DNA of 64,000 nt, taken from positions 992,001 to 1,056,000 of the forward strand of contig NZ_JQCR01000002.1 of NCBI RefSeq assembly GCF_000757885.1, read 5' to 3'. Below the pieces are notes generated by a model that made no database searches, was not told the origin of the DNA, and saw only the letters and a program-made list of their open reading frames with translations. Positions 35,138 to 44,535 of this stretch are shown one piece after another. The position numbers and the translations under genes were made by a program. Source of the DNA: Paenibacillus wynnii (GTDB lineage: Bacteria > Bacillota > Bacilli > Paenibacillales > Paenibacillaceae). Within the stretch, counting starts at the first letter, position 1. The number at the start of each line of letters is the position of its first letter.

Positions 35138-36478
35138 CTATACCGCGCCAGCCACACTCTGAGAATAACCGCTAAGGCCGCCCATCTGAGGGCGCCCAAC
35201 GGAATGATATTCTAGGCCGGTGCCCTCGATTTGTTGCTTGGTATAAAGGTTGCGGCCGTCAATCAGAATTTGCTTACGCATGCTTTGCGCCAGCTTGTGC
35301 AAGTCGATATCCCTGAACAGGCTCCAATCCGTCAGCAGGCAGACCGCATCACTGTCTTTCGCCGCTTCTTCCGGCAAGGAGCACCAACGGAGCTGCGGAT
35401 GATCGTATTGCTTCCTGAAGTTATCGGCAGCAATCGGATCGAAGAGTTTCACGATGGCACCCTCTGCAACAAGGGCCTCAACGATTTCACGGGCCGGGGC
35501 TTCACGTACATCATCTGTATTAGGCTTGAATGCGAGTCCCCAAATTCCGATTACAGCTCCTCGGAGACTTCCTAATGATTCATGCAGCTTCGAGATAATC
35601 ATGAAACGCTGACCCTTGTTGACCTCAACCACAGATTCCAAAAGCTTGAATTCATAATCGACGTTACCAGCGATTTGAATCAGTGCATTGGTGTCCTTAG
35701 GGAAGCAGGAGCCGCCGTACCCGATACCAGCTTGCAGGAATGAGGAACCAATTCTGCGGTCCATCCCCATACCTTGGGCTACCTCGGTTACATCAGCTCC
35801 CACTTTTTCGCAAATATTAGCAATCTCGTTGATGAACGAGATTTTAGTAGCCAAGAAGGCATTTGAAGCATATTTAATCATTTCCGCGCTGCGAATATCG
35901 GTCACGAATACATTCTCCGTAAATCCTTGGTGTAGCTTTCTCATAACCGGCTCGAGGTCCGGATTATCCAACCCGATGACAATTCGATCTGGATGAAGCG
36001 TATCACTGATGGCTGAACCTTCTCTTAAGAATTCAGGGGCAGAGACGATATCAAAAGGATAAGTGGTCTGTGAAGCAATCATCTTGCGAATCTTTTCATT
36101 GGTTCCGACGGGAACGGTAGACTTAGTCATAATAATTTTGTAGCCATCCATGGCTCTGCCGACTTCGGCCGCCGCACCTTCGATATACTGAAGATCCGCT
36201 TCTCCGTTCGGCAGGGAAGGTGTCCCTACAGCAAGGATGATGATATCAGAACGCCGTACTGAATCCGTAAGATCGGAGGAGAAGGACAAGCGTCCCTCAC
36301 GAAGATTCACTTCAATTAAAGCTTCGATTCCCGGCTCATAAATGGGAGATTCCATGCGGTTTAGCTTATTGATCTTTTCCTCATCTTTATCCACACAAAT
36401 GACATGATTTCCGTTAAGTGTAAAGCATACGCCAGATACAAGACCGACATAGCCAGTACCGATTACTGCCAGCTTCAT
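35138..36478 (-). CDS. ugd: UDP-glucose 6-dehydrogenase
   Basis: This NAD-dependent enzyme oxidises UDP-glucose twice to UDP-glucuronate, an acidic EPS precursor; GalU from the same cluster supplies UDP-glucose. The N-terminal Rossmann motif is GTGYVGLVSGVCF (residues 7-19), and the catalytic Cys lies in GYGGSCFPKDTNAL (about residue 260). The C-terminal UDP-binding domain contains GIWGLAFKPNTDDVREAPA. The 446-residue length is standard. AAAAGGAGG precedes the ATG. The polymer is therefore probably acidic. Confidence 0.95.
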   Translation of the reverse strand: MKLAVIGTGYVGLVSGVCFTLNGNHVICVDKDEEKINKLNRMESPIYEPGIEALIEVNLREGRLSFSSDLTDSVRRSDIIILAVGTPSLPNGEADLQYIEGAAAEVGRAMDGYKIIMTKSTVPVGTNEKIRKMIASQTTYPFDIVSAPEFLREGSAISDTLHPDRIVIGLDNPDLEPVMRKLHQGFTENVFVTDIRSAEMIKYASNAFLATKISFINEIANICEKVGADVTEVAQGMGMDRRIGSSFLQAGIGYGGSCFPKDTNALIQIAGNVDYEFKLLESVVEVNKGQRFMIISKLHESLGSLRGAVIGIWGLAFKPNTDDVREAPAREIVEALVAEGAIVKLFDPIAADNFRKQYDHPQLRWCSLPEEAAKDSDAVCLLTDWSLFRDIDLHKLAQSMRKQILIDGRNLYTKQQIEGTGLEYHSVGRPQMGGLSGYSQSVAGAV

Positions 36479-36482
36479 ACAA

Positions 36483-37583
36483 TCATCCTCCTTTTAAAAA
36501 GTTTACGTAGGCCTGTTCGACGTACTGCTTGAAATTAACCATGAACGACTCTTCGTCAAATTTCTGTGCATGACTTATGATTTGTCCGATATCCCATGAA
36601 TAAGATTCAACTTCGTTAATCGCCGCCAGTAAATCCTCAACCTCTTGATGCTGGAAGAACACTCCGTTGACATATGGGATGATCGTATCCAGTGCGCCGC
36701 CAGCCTGATAAGCGATAACCGGTCGGCCGGCAGCGTTCGCCTCCAAAGGAGTAATACCGAAATCTTCCTCCCCGGGAAAGATAAGCGCACGGCATTGTGC
36801 CATTAAACCTGTCACCTGATCGTCCTCAAGCCTGCCCAGAAATGACACATTGCTCTTAGCCATACTTTCCAGCCGCTTCCGATCCGGACCATCGCCAACA
36901 ATGTACAGCTTAAGACCGTTTCTACTGAAAGCTTCGACTGCCAAATCAATACGTTTATAAGAGACCAATCGTGAAACAATTAAATAATAGTCCCCGATAG
37001 TGCTTGAACTTGTAAAACGCGCTGTGTTAATCGGTGGGAAAATAATATCAGAGTCCCGATGATAGTAGTTCTGAATCCTTTTCTTCACTACAGAAGAGTT
37101 GGCTACAAACTGATTCACATTCTTAGATGTCCGCTGATCCCAATTTTTGAGCTGCTGCATATATACCTTCAGTAGCCTTTTGTATAACCCGGAATTGGAC
37201 TGCCGCTCCATATATGTGTCGTAATCCCAAGCAAACCGCATTGGAGTATGGCAGTAGCATAGATGGAATGTATGACTCGGCACTTGAATGCTTTTCATAA
37301 AAGCACTGCTGGAGCTGAGTACGATGTCGTATCCGCTAAAGTCCAAATCCTTGATGGCCATAGGGTAAAGTGGCAGCATCCCTTTAAAATTAGTCTTCAC
37401 TCCCGGAATTTTTTGCAACCAGGAGGTTCGGATATCCGCATCTTTGAGATTGTCAGTCAGGCGGCTTCCGTTGAAAACCGTCGTGAAGATCGGAGCTTCC
37501 GGATACATATGGTGGAATACTTCCACAACTCGTTCCGCTCCGCCCATTTGGATTAAGTAATCGTGCGCTATCGCAATTTTCAT
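36483..37583 (-). CDS. GT4-family glycosyltransferase
   Basis: A GT-B fold glycosyltransferase of 366 residues. The N-terminal IAIAHDYLIQMGGAERVVEV segment is typical of GT4 mannosyl- or glucosyltransferases in EPS clusters. The C-terminal GT1 domain has YIVGDGPDRKRLES and the Glu-x7-Glu donor-site motif in FPGEEDFGITPLEANAAGRP. The ATG with GAGGA eight bases upstream was chosen over a start 15 codons earlier. It lies four bases from ugd in the EPS operon. Donor and linkage are unknown; GDP-mannose is plausible given manC. Confidence 0.9.
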   Translation of the reverse strand: MKIAIAHDYLIQMGGAERVVEVFHHMYPEAPIFTTVFNGSRLTDNLKDADIRTSWLQKIPGVKTNFKGMLPLYPMAIKDLDFSGYDIVLSSSSAFMKSIQVPSHTFHLCYCHTPMRFAWDYDTYMERQSNSGLYKRLLKVYMQQLKNWDQRTSKNVNQFVANSSVVKKRIQNYYHRDSDIIFPPINTARFTSSSTIGDYYLIVSRLVSYKRIDLAVEAFSRNGLKLYIVGDGPDRKRLESMAKSNVSFLGRLEDDQVTGLMAQCRALIFPGEEDFGITPLEANAAGRPVIAYQAGGALDTIIPYVNGVFFQHQEVEDLLAAINEVESYSWDIGQIISHAQKFDEESFMVNFKQYVEQAYVNFLKGG

Positions 37584-37679
37584 GTGAATCATCCTCAAAG
37601 TTTTATGGAGCATCATCAGAGTTACCACATCGTAATAAGTTTTACCTCGGAAGCCTTTGCTGTTCTCCGAAGCTCTAAG

Positions 37680-38819
37680 TCAGGTGCTTGCCAGCAAGCC
37701 TTTGTAGTAGTCCACAATATCCCTGACCGTGTTCTCGATTACAAAATGCTCCTTCACCCGCTTCATACCGTTGTCCGCCATCTTTCTTCTCTCCTCAGGG
37801 TGTTCCAGCATCCATGTAATGGATTCTGCCAAGAGGTCAGGATCACCAGGTTGGATCAGCATTCCCGTCTCACCGGGTATGACAATTTCCACTGGGCCCC
37901 CTTCGTTCGAAGCGATAACGGGAAGTCCCGCCGCCATTCCCTCAACGATAACCTGACCAAACGGCTCGGGTGTAATTGAGGTGTGTATCAGTAAATCCGC
38001 TGTGTTCATGATTCCTTGTATATCTTCCACGTGACCTAGGAGGCTCACATTCGTTAATCCATCTTGTTCAATCTTCTGAACCAATTCCTTCTTATATTCC
38101 TCTTCTCCAAACAAGGCGTCACCGGCTAGCCAAAATTTCACGCGCCCGTCTTGGCTGAACTTCTTAGCGGCTTCCAGCACAATATGCTGGCCCTTCCAAT
38201 GCGCCAAACGGCCGACAAGTAATACGTTGAAATCCTTCTGATCTCTCTTCCCGATCCCGCCGCCTATGGCTTTGGCAAAAGCCGAGTAGACAACCAATGT
38301 TTTTTTGGAACGCGGCAGCTCCAAGGCATTTAATGTGGAGTGGGAATTCGCAATTACACCGTTTGGAAGTAAACGTGACAGTAATCGGATAGCTTTCGCA
38401 ACCACCGGCTTCAAATACGGAGCACCGATGTGATCACGAATATGCCAGATTAAGGGCACGCCGGCCTTTTTGGCGGCAATGGTACCGTATAGAGCTGATT
38501 TCAATGAGTTGGTATGAACACAATCTACTTTTTCTTGCTTCAGTAGAGGCGCCAGCTTTCGGCCGTATGCCAAAAGTTTGAACAATGCACCAGGGGCGCC
38601 TAAATTAACGGCATTCCGGCCGCGAGACCGAACACTTTCATCCAGGGGGATAATCCGTACATCGATCCCCTTTTCCTTAAGCCGTTCAGCCAGCACGCCT
38701 TCCTCTGCCAATATAACCAGCGGATCAATCTGCTCTCCGATGTTCGTCAGGATGTTAAACAAGGCTACCTCGCCTCCGCTCCACTTAGCGGTATGGTCTA
38801 TATAAGCTACTCTTAGCAT
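37680..38819 (-). CDS. GT4-family glycosyltransferase
   Basis: A 379-residue GT-B enzyme. The N-terminal domain begins LRVAYIDHTAKWSGGEVALF, where the Gly-rich loop contacts the acceptor or donor. The C-terminal donor domain has NVLLVGRLAHWKGQHIVLEA and the EPFGQVIVEGMAAGLPVIAS Glu-x7-Glu motif. Its start overlaps the end of the next gene by seven bases. About 100 bases separate it from the following glycosyltransferase gene. Assigned to EPS repeat-unit assembly at the cytoplasmic face of the membrane. Confidence 0.9.
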   Translation of the reverse strand: MLRVAYIDHTAKWSGGEVALFNILTNIGEQIDPLVILAEEGVLAERLKEKGIDVRIIPLDESVRSRGRNAVNLGAPGALFKLLAYGRKLAPLLKQEKVDCVHTNSLKSALYGTIAAKKAGVPLIWHIRDHIGAPYLKPVVAKAIRLLSRLLPNGVIANSHSTLNALELPRSKKTLVVYSAFAKAIGGGIGKRDQKDFNVLLVGRLAHWKGQHIVLEAAKKFSQDGRVKFWLAGDALFGEEEYKKELVQKIEQDGLTNVSLLGHVEDIQGIMNTADLLIHTSITPEPFGQVIVEGMAAGLPVIASNEGGPVEIVIPGETGMLIQPGDPDLLAESITWMLEHPEERRKMADNGMKRVKEHFVIENTVRDIVDYYKGLLAST

Positions 38820-40006
38820 CCTGCAGCCACATCCTTTTCAAGAGCTTCCCGGAATACAGCTTCTACTCCGTCAGCTACATGCTGCCATGTGTATTTCTCA
38901 AGTACATGATCTCTGCATTCATCACGAGATGGAAGGAGCTTTCGATTGCTAAGCATATGGATAATGCCTTCTGCCATATCTTCACTGGCTGGACTCTTGA
39001 ACAGCAGTTCCGGTCTGAAGCCTTGCAGGATTTCCTTGTTGCCTCCGACTGGTGTAGCCATAACCGGCAATCCGGTCGCCATTGCTTCGACGGTAATTAG
39101 TCCAAAGCCTTCCAGTGCCTGTGAAGGAACTACGAAGAGATCCGCTGCTTGGTAATACCCTGTTAGTTCATGATCCGGAATGTATCCGAGCAGCCTTACT
39201 TTATTACTTAAGCCATAGTCGGCAATTTTCTCTTCCAGCTCTCCGCGCAGCGGGCCTTTGCCACCTATTAGCAGGATCGCATTAGGGAAACGCTCCGACA
39301 CTTGCTTCCAAGCCTCTAGCAGCTGTAGTAATCCCATTCGGTTCACCAGCCTGCGAACCGTCAAGACGGTAGTTGCGCCTTCCGGCAGATTCAAGGTTCT
39401 CCGGATGGCTAGGCGATTGGTTGCCGGAACGAATCTTTCTACATTGGCAGCACCCGGGATGACTATGATTTTATTAAAAGGAACGCCGTGCAGATCATGA
39501 AGCATGTCACGGAATGTTTCACTGAGTACGATGAACTTATCCGCCAGCTTATAGGCTTTATGTTCAATAGATTTGGCTATCGTTGTTTTGACCCGGTGTT
39601 TGATGCCCTGACCTTCGATCTTCATTTCTTCATTCCAAGGTCCGTGAAACGTCATGACTACAGGTATTCCGCGTTTCTTCGCTTCCATAGCAGGACCGAT
39701 TCCATAAGGTGCGAAGTGGGTGTATAGGATATCAATTCGACCACTTCCACTTCCCATTAGATCAGCCGCCTTACGCTGAAAAGCATCCTTGCGTTTCCAT
39801 ATAGCATCCTTCGGATCACCGGCGTTATGAATAATCAGTTCTTCAGAGGTTGTAGGCTTCTCTTGACTGCAGATCAGCGCATGTACCCGGTTTCGTGAGG
39901 AGAGCTGCTCACAAACGGATTTGAAATAGGTATTTAATCCGCCTGGTTGTAACGAGGGCCAGCTAAGGCCGGTCGTCATAATGTTCAATCCTTCACTGTA
40001 CGGCAT
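38813..40006 (-). CDS. GT4-family glycosyltransferase
   Basis: A 397-residue GT-B enzyme. The longest frame extends 125 codons further, but that portion lies inside the upstream GT2 gene and reads like out-of-frame sequence. The ATG used has GGGGAG seven bases upstream. The N-terminus has WPSLQPGGLNTYFKSVCEQL, typical of GT4. The donor domain has VLTVRRLVNRMGLLQLLEAW and a Glu-x7-Glu motif in EGFGLITVEAMATGLPVMAT. It overlaps both neighbours (14 and 7 bases), so it is translationally coupled in the EPS operon. Confidence 0.9.
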   Translation of the reverse strand: MPYSEGLNIMTTGLSWPSLQPGGLNTYFKSVCEQLSSRNRVHALICSQEKPTTSEELIIHNAGDPKDAIWKRKDAFQRKAADLMGSGSGRIDILYTHFAPYGIGPAMEAKKRGIPVVMTFHGPWNEEMKIEGQGIKHRVKTTIAKSIEHKAYKLADKFIVLSETFRDMLHDLHGVPFNKIIVIPGAANVERFVPATNRLAIRRTLNLPEGATTVLTVRRLVNRMGLLQLLEAWKQVSERFPNAILLIGGKGPLRGELEEKIADYGLSNKVRLLGYIPDHELTGYYQAADLFVVPSQALEGFGLITVEAMATGLPVMATPVGGNKEILQGFRPELLFKSPASEDMAEGIIHMLSNRKLLPSRDECRDHVLEKYTWQHVADGVEAVFREALEKDVAAGC

Positions 40007-40847
40007 AGCTTCTCTCCCCTTTTTTCTCCTTCTCAGCCTGACCCTCCGCATTATGCTGGGCCAAGCTGTTCTTGCTTTGCAGTTCGTAATGCTTGAAGCC
40101 GACCATGAATTCGTACATAACCCAGAACACCGATACGGCGAAGCCTGATATCCCTTTTTTGAATAATCCATGCAGGAAATACTTCTGCAGGAATCGTGCC
40201 GGTGGACGAAGCAGCAGTAGACTAATCCGGAACGGCTTGCCGCTGGCATATGCCGTCTGTGCTTCAAGATCGGTATATTTATTGAAGCGGGACACATGAT
40301 CGTTAATACTGCGGAAGCCTTGATGCCACAGCACCCCTTCAAGTCGGACCGTCCGATCCTCCGAAACATCAGGCATTTCATGCACTAGGCTGTTACGGAT
40401 ACCGTACTGTTTGCGGTTATACAGTCGAACCAGGTATTCACCGCGATCCAGCCACCTGCCTAGAAAATCACCGATTCTATAAAGGGAATAAGCTACCGTT
40501 ATATCCGTAAGTCCACGCTTGCGTTCCAGAATATCCGCAGCCAATTCGTCGCTTACCACTTCATCGGTATCAATGAGGAAGACCCAATCATGGATGGCGC
40601 GTTCCACTCCGAATTCCCTTTGCTTAGCGTATCCGGGCCATGGATTGACGAACACCCGGCAATTCAGGCTTTCGGCCAATTGCACCGTCCCATCCTTGCT
40701 TCCTCCGTCGATAACCACAATCTCATCGGCGAAAAGTCTGCAAGACTGAATCGCACTCGATATTCGAGTTTCGTCATCTTGGGCGATGATGACCACCGAA
40801 ATCGGGTAACTGCCCGGGCCGCCAAGCACGCTTGTTACTGACTCCAT
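39993..40847 (-). CDS. GT2-family glycosyltransferase
   Basis: A GT-A fold enzyme of 284 residues. The nucleotide-sugar binding start is ISVVIIAQDDETRISSAIQS, followed by the VVIDGGSKDGT Asp cluster and a DTDEVVSDEL segment equivalent to the DXD motif. The closest recognisable type is the WaaE/KdtX-like GT2 group. A C-terminal hydrophobic segment near 225-255 may be amphipathic or membrane-associated. The ATG has AAAGGAGG eight bases upstream, 13 codons inside the longest frame. It overlaps the next gene by 14 bases. Confidence 0.9.
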   Translation of the reverse strand: MESVTSVLGGPGSYPISVVIIAQDDETRISSAIQSCRLFADEIVVIDGGSKDGTVQLAESLNCRVFVNPWPGYAKQREFGVERAIHDWVFLIDTDEVVSDELAADILERKRGLTDITVAYSLYRIGDFLGRWLDRGEYLVRLYNRKQYGIRNSLVHEMPDVSEDRTVRLEGVLWHQGFRSINDHVSRFNKYTDLEAQTAYASGKPFRISLLLLRPPARFLQKYFLHGLFKKGISGFAVSVFWVMYEFMVGFKHYELQSKNSLAQHNAEGQAEKEKKGERSYAVQ

Positions 40848-40897
40848 GAAAGTTTCCTCCTTTTGTCTAAAAATCCGGGGTTTCAAGGCCTTAGCCT

Positions 40898-42283
40898 CTA
40901 CCCGTTAGCATCCATAGGTTTCTTGCGAATGTAAGAATTCATCGTCGTCTTCATCCATTGAATGTCCTGCCCGTTAATGAGCAGCCGTGGAATCTTAACC
41001 TTTAAGTTAAATCTGATATTAAGAATGATAAATCCGAACCGCAGTATAGCTGACGAGAGCATGGCTACACCTGCACCGAACAATCCGAACTTAGGGACTA
41101 GGAAGAATAACAGCGGTATAACCAGGATCAAGCCCACACCCTGAAGTATGGATACAAACTTCGGTTTTCCCAGTGCCATGAAAGCCTGTGCCAGTATGAG
41201 CGTCCCTCCACTAATCGTTACTTCCAGCAGCAGCAGTCGGAACACTGTTAATGCCGTGTTGAAATCCTTGCCGTACAGTAATGGAATCACTAGAGGGGCC
41301 ACCAACATCAAGATCAGCGATCCGATCATTGTAAAGGTAGTACTAATCCGAAAGGCTTTGAAAGTAAGGCTGATGGCTTCCTCTTTCGATAATTCAGAGG
41401 CTTTTGGAAACAGCACCACTGTAATCGAGTTTGAAAAGAAGTTGACCATCCGTGAAAGACTTACAGCCACTGCATACAGCCCTAGATCAGCGGGACGGAG
41501 CAGGCCTGCAATGATTATCTGATCAATATAGAAGGAAAACTGCCCCAGCAGATCATTTCCGTACGAACCTAAACCGTAGGTAAATAACTTTTTGAACTGT
41601 TGATAGCTGTCCCGCATTTTCACTCTATAGGTTCGCAGAAGATTGAATGTCATCCAGATGAACAGCGGTACTGAAGGAAACAGGTATGCAAACGCCGTGG
41701 TAAATGGATTCATGGTGTGAGTTAGAATCAATACCCCGATCATGATTAGTGTCAGGAGAGGAGTAAGATATCGAAGCCAGTTAAATTTCTTGTAATCCCC
41801 TCGGAACTGGAAGGCTGCATTATTGATCTGGGAGACGACGATTAGCGGACAAAGGATCATTGACCATTGTGCGAATTGTACAACATCCGGGCTGAAGGAT
41901 TTCAGCCAGTAAGGAAGTACAATTATTCCAACAATCATTGCGGCGGTTCCGAAGAATAGCGCGATCATTAAGGCCATCCGATACAACACACCGGCATCAT
42001 CCGGATTTTTTTTGGCGTTATAGATTAACGCCGAGGGAATACCAAAGCTCATGCTGAACGCCAGAAACTGCGACCAGTTCACCATCGCTGTCTGTTCACC
42101 TCTACCCGTCGGTCCGAGATAACGGGCGGTCAGCACACCAGTCAGCATGTTAAGGAGCAAGATTAGAATGCTGACAAACATAGTTTTAACGGCGGCTGAG
42201 CTGTTGCCTTTGCTCTTCGTAAAGTTTCGGAACGAAGACCAGACCGAGTTAGTTGGAAATGATTTTGCGTTCAATTGCTGCAT
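40898..42283 (-). CDS. polysaccharide flippase (Wzx/MATE-like)
   Basis: This membrane protein of 461 residues has 12-14 predicted helices and belongs to the oligosaccharyl-lipid flippase superfamily. It would move undecaprenyl-linked repeat units across the membrane for polymerisation outside. The LTGVLTARYLGPTGRGEQTA segment after the first helix is characteristic, as is the internal SFGIPSALIYNAKKNPDDAG. The ATG used follows GAAGGGA by seven bases; the reading frame overlaps the upstream ligase-type gene by 35 bases. It is a Wzx/Wzy-type cluster component together with the two polymerase-like proteins. Confidence 0.9.
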   Translation of the reverse strand: MQQLNAKSFPTNSVWSSFRNFTKSKGNSSAAVKTMFVSILILLLNMLTGVLTARYLGPTGRGEQTAMVNWSQFLAFSMSFGIPSALIYNAKKNPDDAGVLYRMALMIALFFGTAAMIVGIIVLPYWLKSFSPDVVQFAQWSMILCPLIVVSQINNAAFQFRGDYKKFNWLRYLTPLLTLIMIGVLILTHTMNPFTTAFAYLFPSVPLFIWMTFNLLRTYRVKMRDSYQQFKKLFTYGLGSYGNDLLGQFSFYIDQIIIAGLLRPADLGLYAVAVSLSRMVNFFSNSITVVLFPKASELSKEEAISLTFKAFRISTTFTMIGSLILMLVAPLVIPLLYGKDFNTALTVFRLLLLEVTISGGTLILAQAFMALGKPKFVSILQGVGLILVIPLLFFLVPKFGLFGAGVAMLSSAILRFGFIILNIRFNLKVKIPRLLINGQDIQWMKTTMNSYIRKKPMDANG

Positions 42284-43736
42284 GTGGTGTTCCCTTCTTT
42301 CTGCTCTCAATAACCTCTTTAGCGCTGAGGCCGAGACCGATCAGCATCCAGATTAGATATCCTTTCATACCGGGAAAACCGTTGTCCGATACTAGACTTG
42401 CAATCGCTCCGCACCAGGCTGCCAGGGCCAGCCGAGCATATGGCTGCTCGCTGTCTTTACGGATGACTCTGACAACTATTTGTTTAACGACTGCGCCTAA
42501 TGCTCCGAAGAAGAAGACGGCGCCCGCAACCCCGAAGGTTAGTAGCAGTGCGATAAACCCGTTATCCATAATTCCATACTCACCGAGCTCTCCGCCGTTC
42601 CCAAGCTTAGTTCCTGTTCCTACACTGCCGATACCTTCACCTACAGGATTAGCAGCGACCATGGGAAGCATGTTTTGCCATAAGCCGAGACGTTCGTTAT
42701 ACGAATGATCTTCCTTTACAGAGGTCAATGTCTCCATTCTGGCTACAAGTCCTTCCGCTCCGGGAAGCTTGGGAACGATCCAGATTAAGGCGCAAGCGAC
42801 AAAAGTAATCTGAAGCAGTGTTTTCCATTTCCCCTTGGAGGAGGAAGAACCGATGTACACCAGCAGCATCACCAGCAGAACCAACCAAGCCGAGCGTACT
42901 AGAGTGGTCAAGAGACATACTACAACGAGTAGTACTCCAATCCAGCGCAGGCTTCCCTGCCATCTTTTCTCCAGAATCATCGGCACTAGTGCGAATACTA
43001 GAAAAGCGGCTGCAGGTCCGGGTGAATTCAAGGTAGAGAATACTCGGATTTCCAGAGGATATGGCAACCCAATGGAGATCATATCCGCATGCCTCATCCA
43101 AAATGCATCCCAGGGTGGAACGGTTAGATACTGGATAATCCCGTATACTGCGACCATGACCGCGATATTGGCGTAAGCGTGAAGCAGACGATCCATATCT
43201 TTGGTAGTGAAAGGCGTTACTGCAAAGAATGGGATTAGAAGCAGCGGTACAATGTAATTCGCCAGATCATATACCGAGCCCATGCCGTTCTTCGCCAAAC
43301 CTATTAGGGCCCCGTATGCTAGTGCTGCTGCGAATAATAAGACGATCCGGTTAGAGGAGCGCTTCATTTTGTGTATTTCCCGCAGAACTGGAATAACCAA
43401 GGTTGCTCCTGTCAGCAAGGGTGCCAGACTGAGCAGTGATACCGAGTGATAGACTCCCTCTGCCCAATCCGCTATTCGGCGCAGCTCCGGGGCAATGGCC
43501 CAAATCAACAGCGTGTAAGGAATCAATATCCGCGGCTTCAGTATCGCCAGTATAAAGGCGGGAAACAAAATGCCGGATAATATCACTCCCTGAAGACTGC
43601 TGGTTGAACTAAGCTTGGCACTGGCAAAACCGATCATCAGGGGAAGAAGGATACAAATGGCTGCTAATGTGACAGGCAAGGAAAACGAAAGGAATTCACC
43701 GAACTTCTTACCCGCGTTCCCTGTCCGTACATTCAT
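42249..43736 (-). CDS. O-antigen ligase / polymerase (Wzy_C) family membrane protein
   Basis: A 495-residue protein with about twelve membrane helices. It has a long extracytoplasmic loop between late helices that contains NERLGLWQNMLPMVAANPVG, typical of the Wzy_C/O-antigen ligase superfamily (WaaL/Wzy). Such enzymes polymerise or transfer lipid-linked polysaccharide on the outer face. Since a second member lies at 44.5-45.8 kb, one is probably the polymerase and the other a second polymerase or ligase. AGGAGG precedes the ATG, and the start overlaps the upstream stop. Confidence 0.87.
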   Translation of the reverse strand: MNVRTGNAGKKFGEFLSFSLPVTLAAICILLPLMIGFASAKLSSTSSLQGVILSGILFPAFILAILKPRILIPYTLLIWAIAPELRRIADWAEGVYHSVSLLSLAPLLTGATLVIPVLREIHKMKRSSNRIVLLFAAALAYGALIGLAKNGMGSVYDLANYIVPLLLIPFFAVTPFTTKDMDRLLHAYANIAVMVAVYGIIQYLTVPPWDAFWMRHADMISIGLPYPLEIRVFSTLNSPGPAAAFLVFALVPMILEKRWQGSLRWIGVLLVVVCLLTTLVRSAWLVLLVMLLVYIGSSSSKGKWKTLLQITFVACALIWIVPKLPGAEGLVARMETLTSVKEDHSYNERLGLWQNMLPMVAANPVGEGIGSVGTGTKLGNGGELGEYGIMDNGFIALLLTFGVAGAVFFFGALGAVVKQIVVRVIRKDSEQPYARLALAAWCGAIASLVSDNGFPGMKGYLIWMLIGLGLSAKEVIESRKKGTPHAAIERKIISN

Positions 43737-44506
43737 TCAAGCCCTCCTCCTTTCACCTTTTTCCGCTTGCGCATTTCCTTGAGCAGCAGAACCAGGAATT
43801 GGGCATCGTCTACAAGATATCTTTTCCAGAGTCGTCCAGGTTCTTGGCTAAGCCGCCAGAACCATTCCAGTCCTGTTCTTTGCATGAAGTCCGGCGCCCG
43901 CTTTACTGAGCCTGAGAGGAAATCAAAAGTCGCTCCCACTCCGATGGAAATCGGTGCCTGATAGGACATGTAATGGCGGTAAATCCACTTTTCCTGCTTA
44001 GGGGCGCCTACACCGACGAATACGATATCCGGCTGACAATCCGTAAGCATTTGGATGATTCTCTTGTTCTCTTCCTCATTATTCTCAAATCCATAAGAAG
44101 GAGAGTAACAGCCAACGACGTTGATTTGCGGATAAGCTGCTTTAAGATTCATCGTAGCCTTCTCCGGTACCCCTTGTGCGGAACCTAAGAAGAACAACCT
44201 GTATTTCCTTTGTTCAAAAGCATTACCCAGCCGGCTGAACAAGTCGGCTCCAGACACCTTTTGTTTGAGCGGTTTACCAAGCATTCGCGATGCCCAGATC
44301 AGCGGCATTCCATCAGCAACCACTGCGCCTGCTTCTGAATAAATCGTTTGAAACTCCTTGTCTTTTCTTAGCTTAATGACATGGTCAACATTGCACGTTA
44401 GGATGTAGGATTGATTTCTTTCTTGTATCGCCCGATCAATATAATCAAGCAGATCCATGAAATCATAGTTATCGAAATTGACATCGAACATATTTACTTG
44501 ATTCAT
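43733..44506 (-). CDS. WecG/TagA/CpsF-family glycosyltransferase
   Basis: A GT26 enzyme of 257 residues that adds an early sugar onto an undecaprenyl-linked acceptor. Signature segments are NVDHVIKLRKDKEF, VVADGMPLIWASRMLG and the conserved VFVGVGAPKQEKWI. Family members use the membrane-proximal C-terminus, here basic and hydrophobic (LVLLLKEMRKRKKVKG), to associate with the membrane. The ATG 22 codons inside the longest frame was chosen because the preceding gene ends just upstream and an AGAAGTGA purine tract is in place, though this site is modest. Confidence 0.92.
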   Translation of the reverse strand: MNQVNMFDVNFDNYDFMDLLDYIDRAIQERNQSYILTCNVDHVIKLRKDKEFQTIYSEAGAVVADGMPLIWASRMLGKPLKQKVSGADLFSRLGNAFEQRKYRLFFLGSAQGVPEKATMNLKAAYPQINVVGCYSPSYGFENNEEENKRIIQMLTDCQPDIVFVGVGAPKQEKWIYRHYMSYQAPISIGVGATFDFLSGSVKRAPDFMQRTGLEWFWRLSQEPGRLWKRYLVDDAQFLVLLLKEMRKRKKVKGGGLE

Positions 44507-44535
44507 CGTATCACTTCTTTTTGTGGGGAATCGGC

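Noticed and set aside
40007..40381. N-terminal extension of 125 codons on the GT4 gene
   Set aside because: It lies in another frame of the GT2 gene and has no family-like sequence, while a good ribosome binding site precedes the ATG at 40006.
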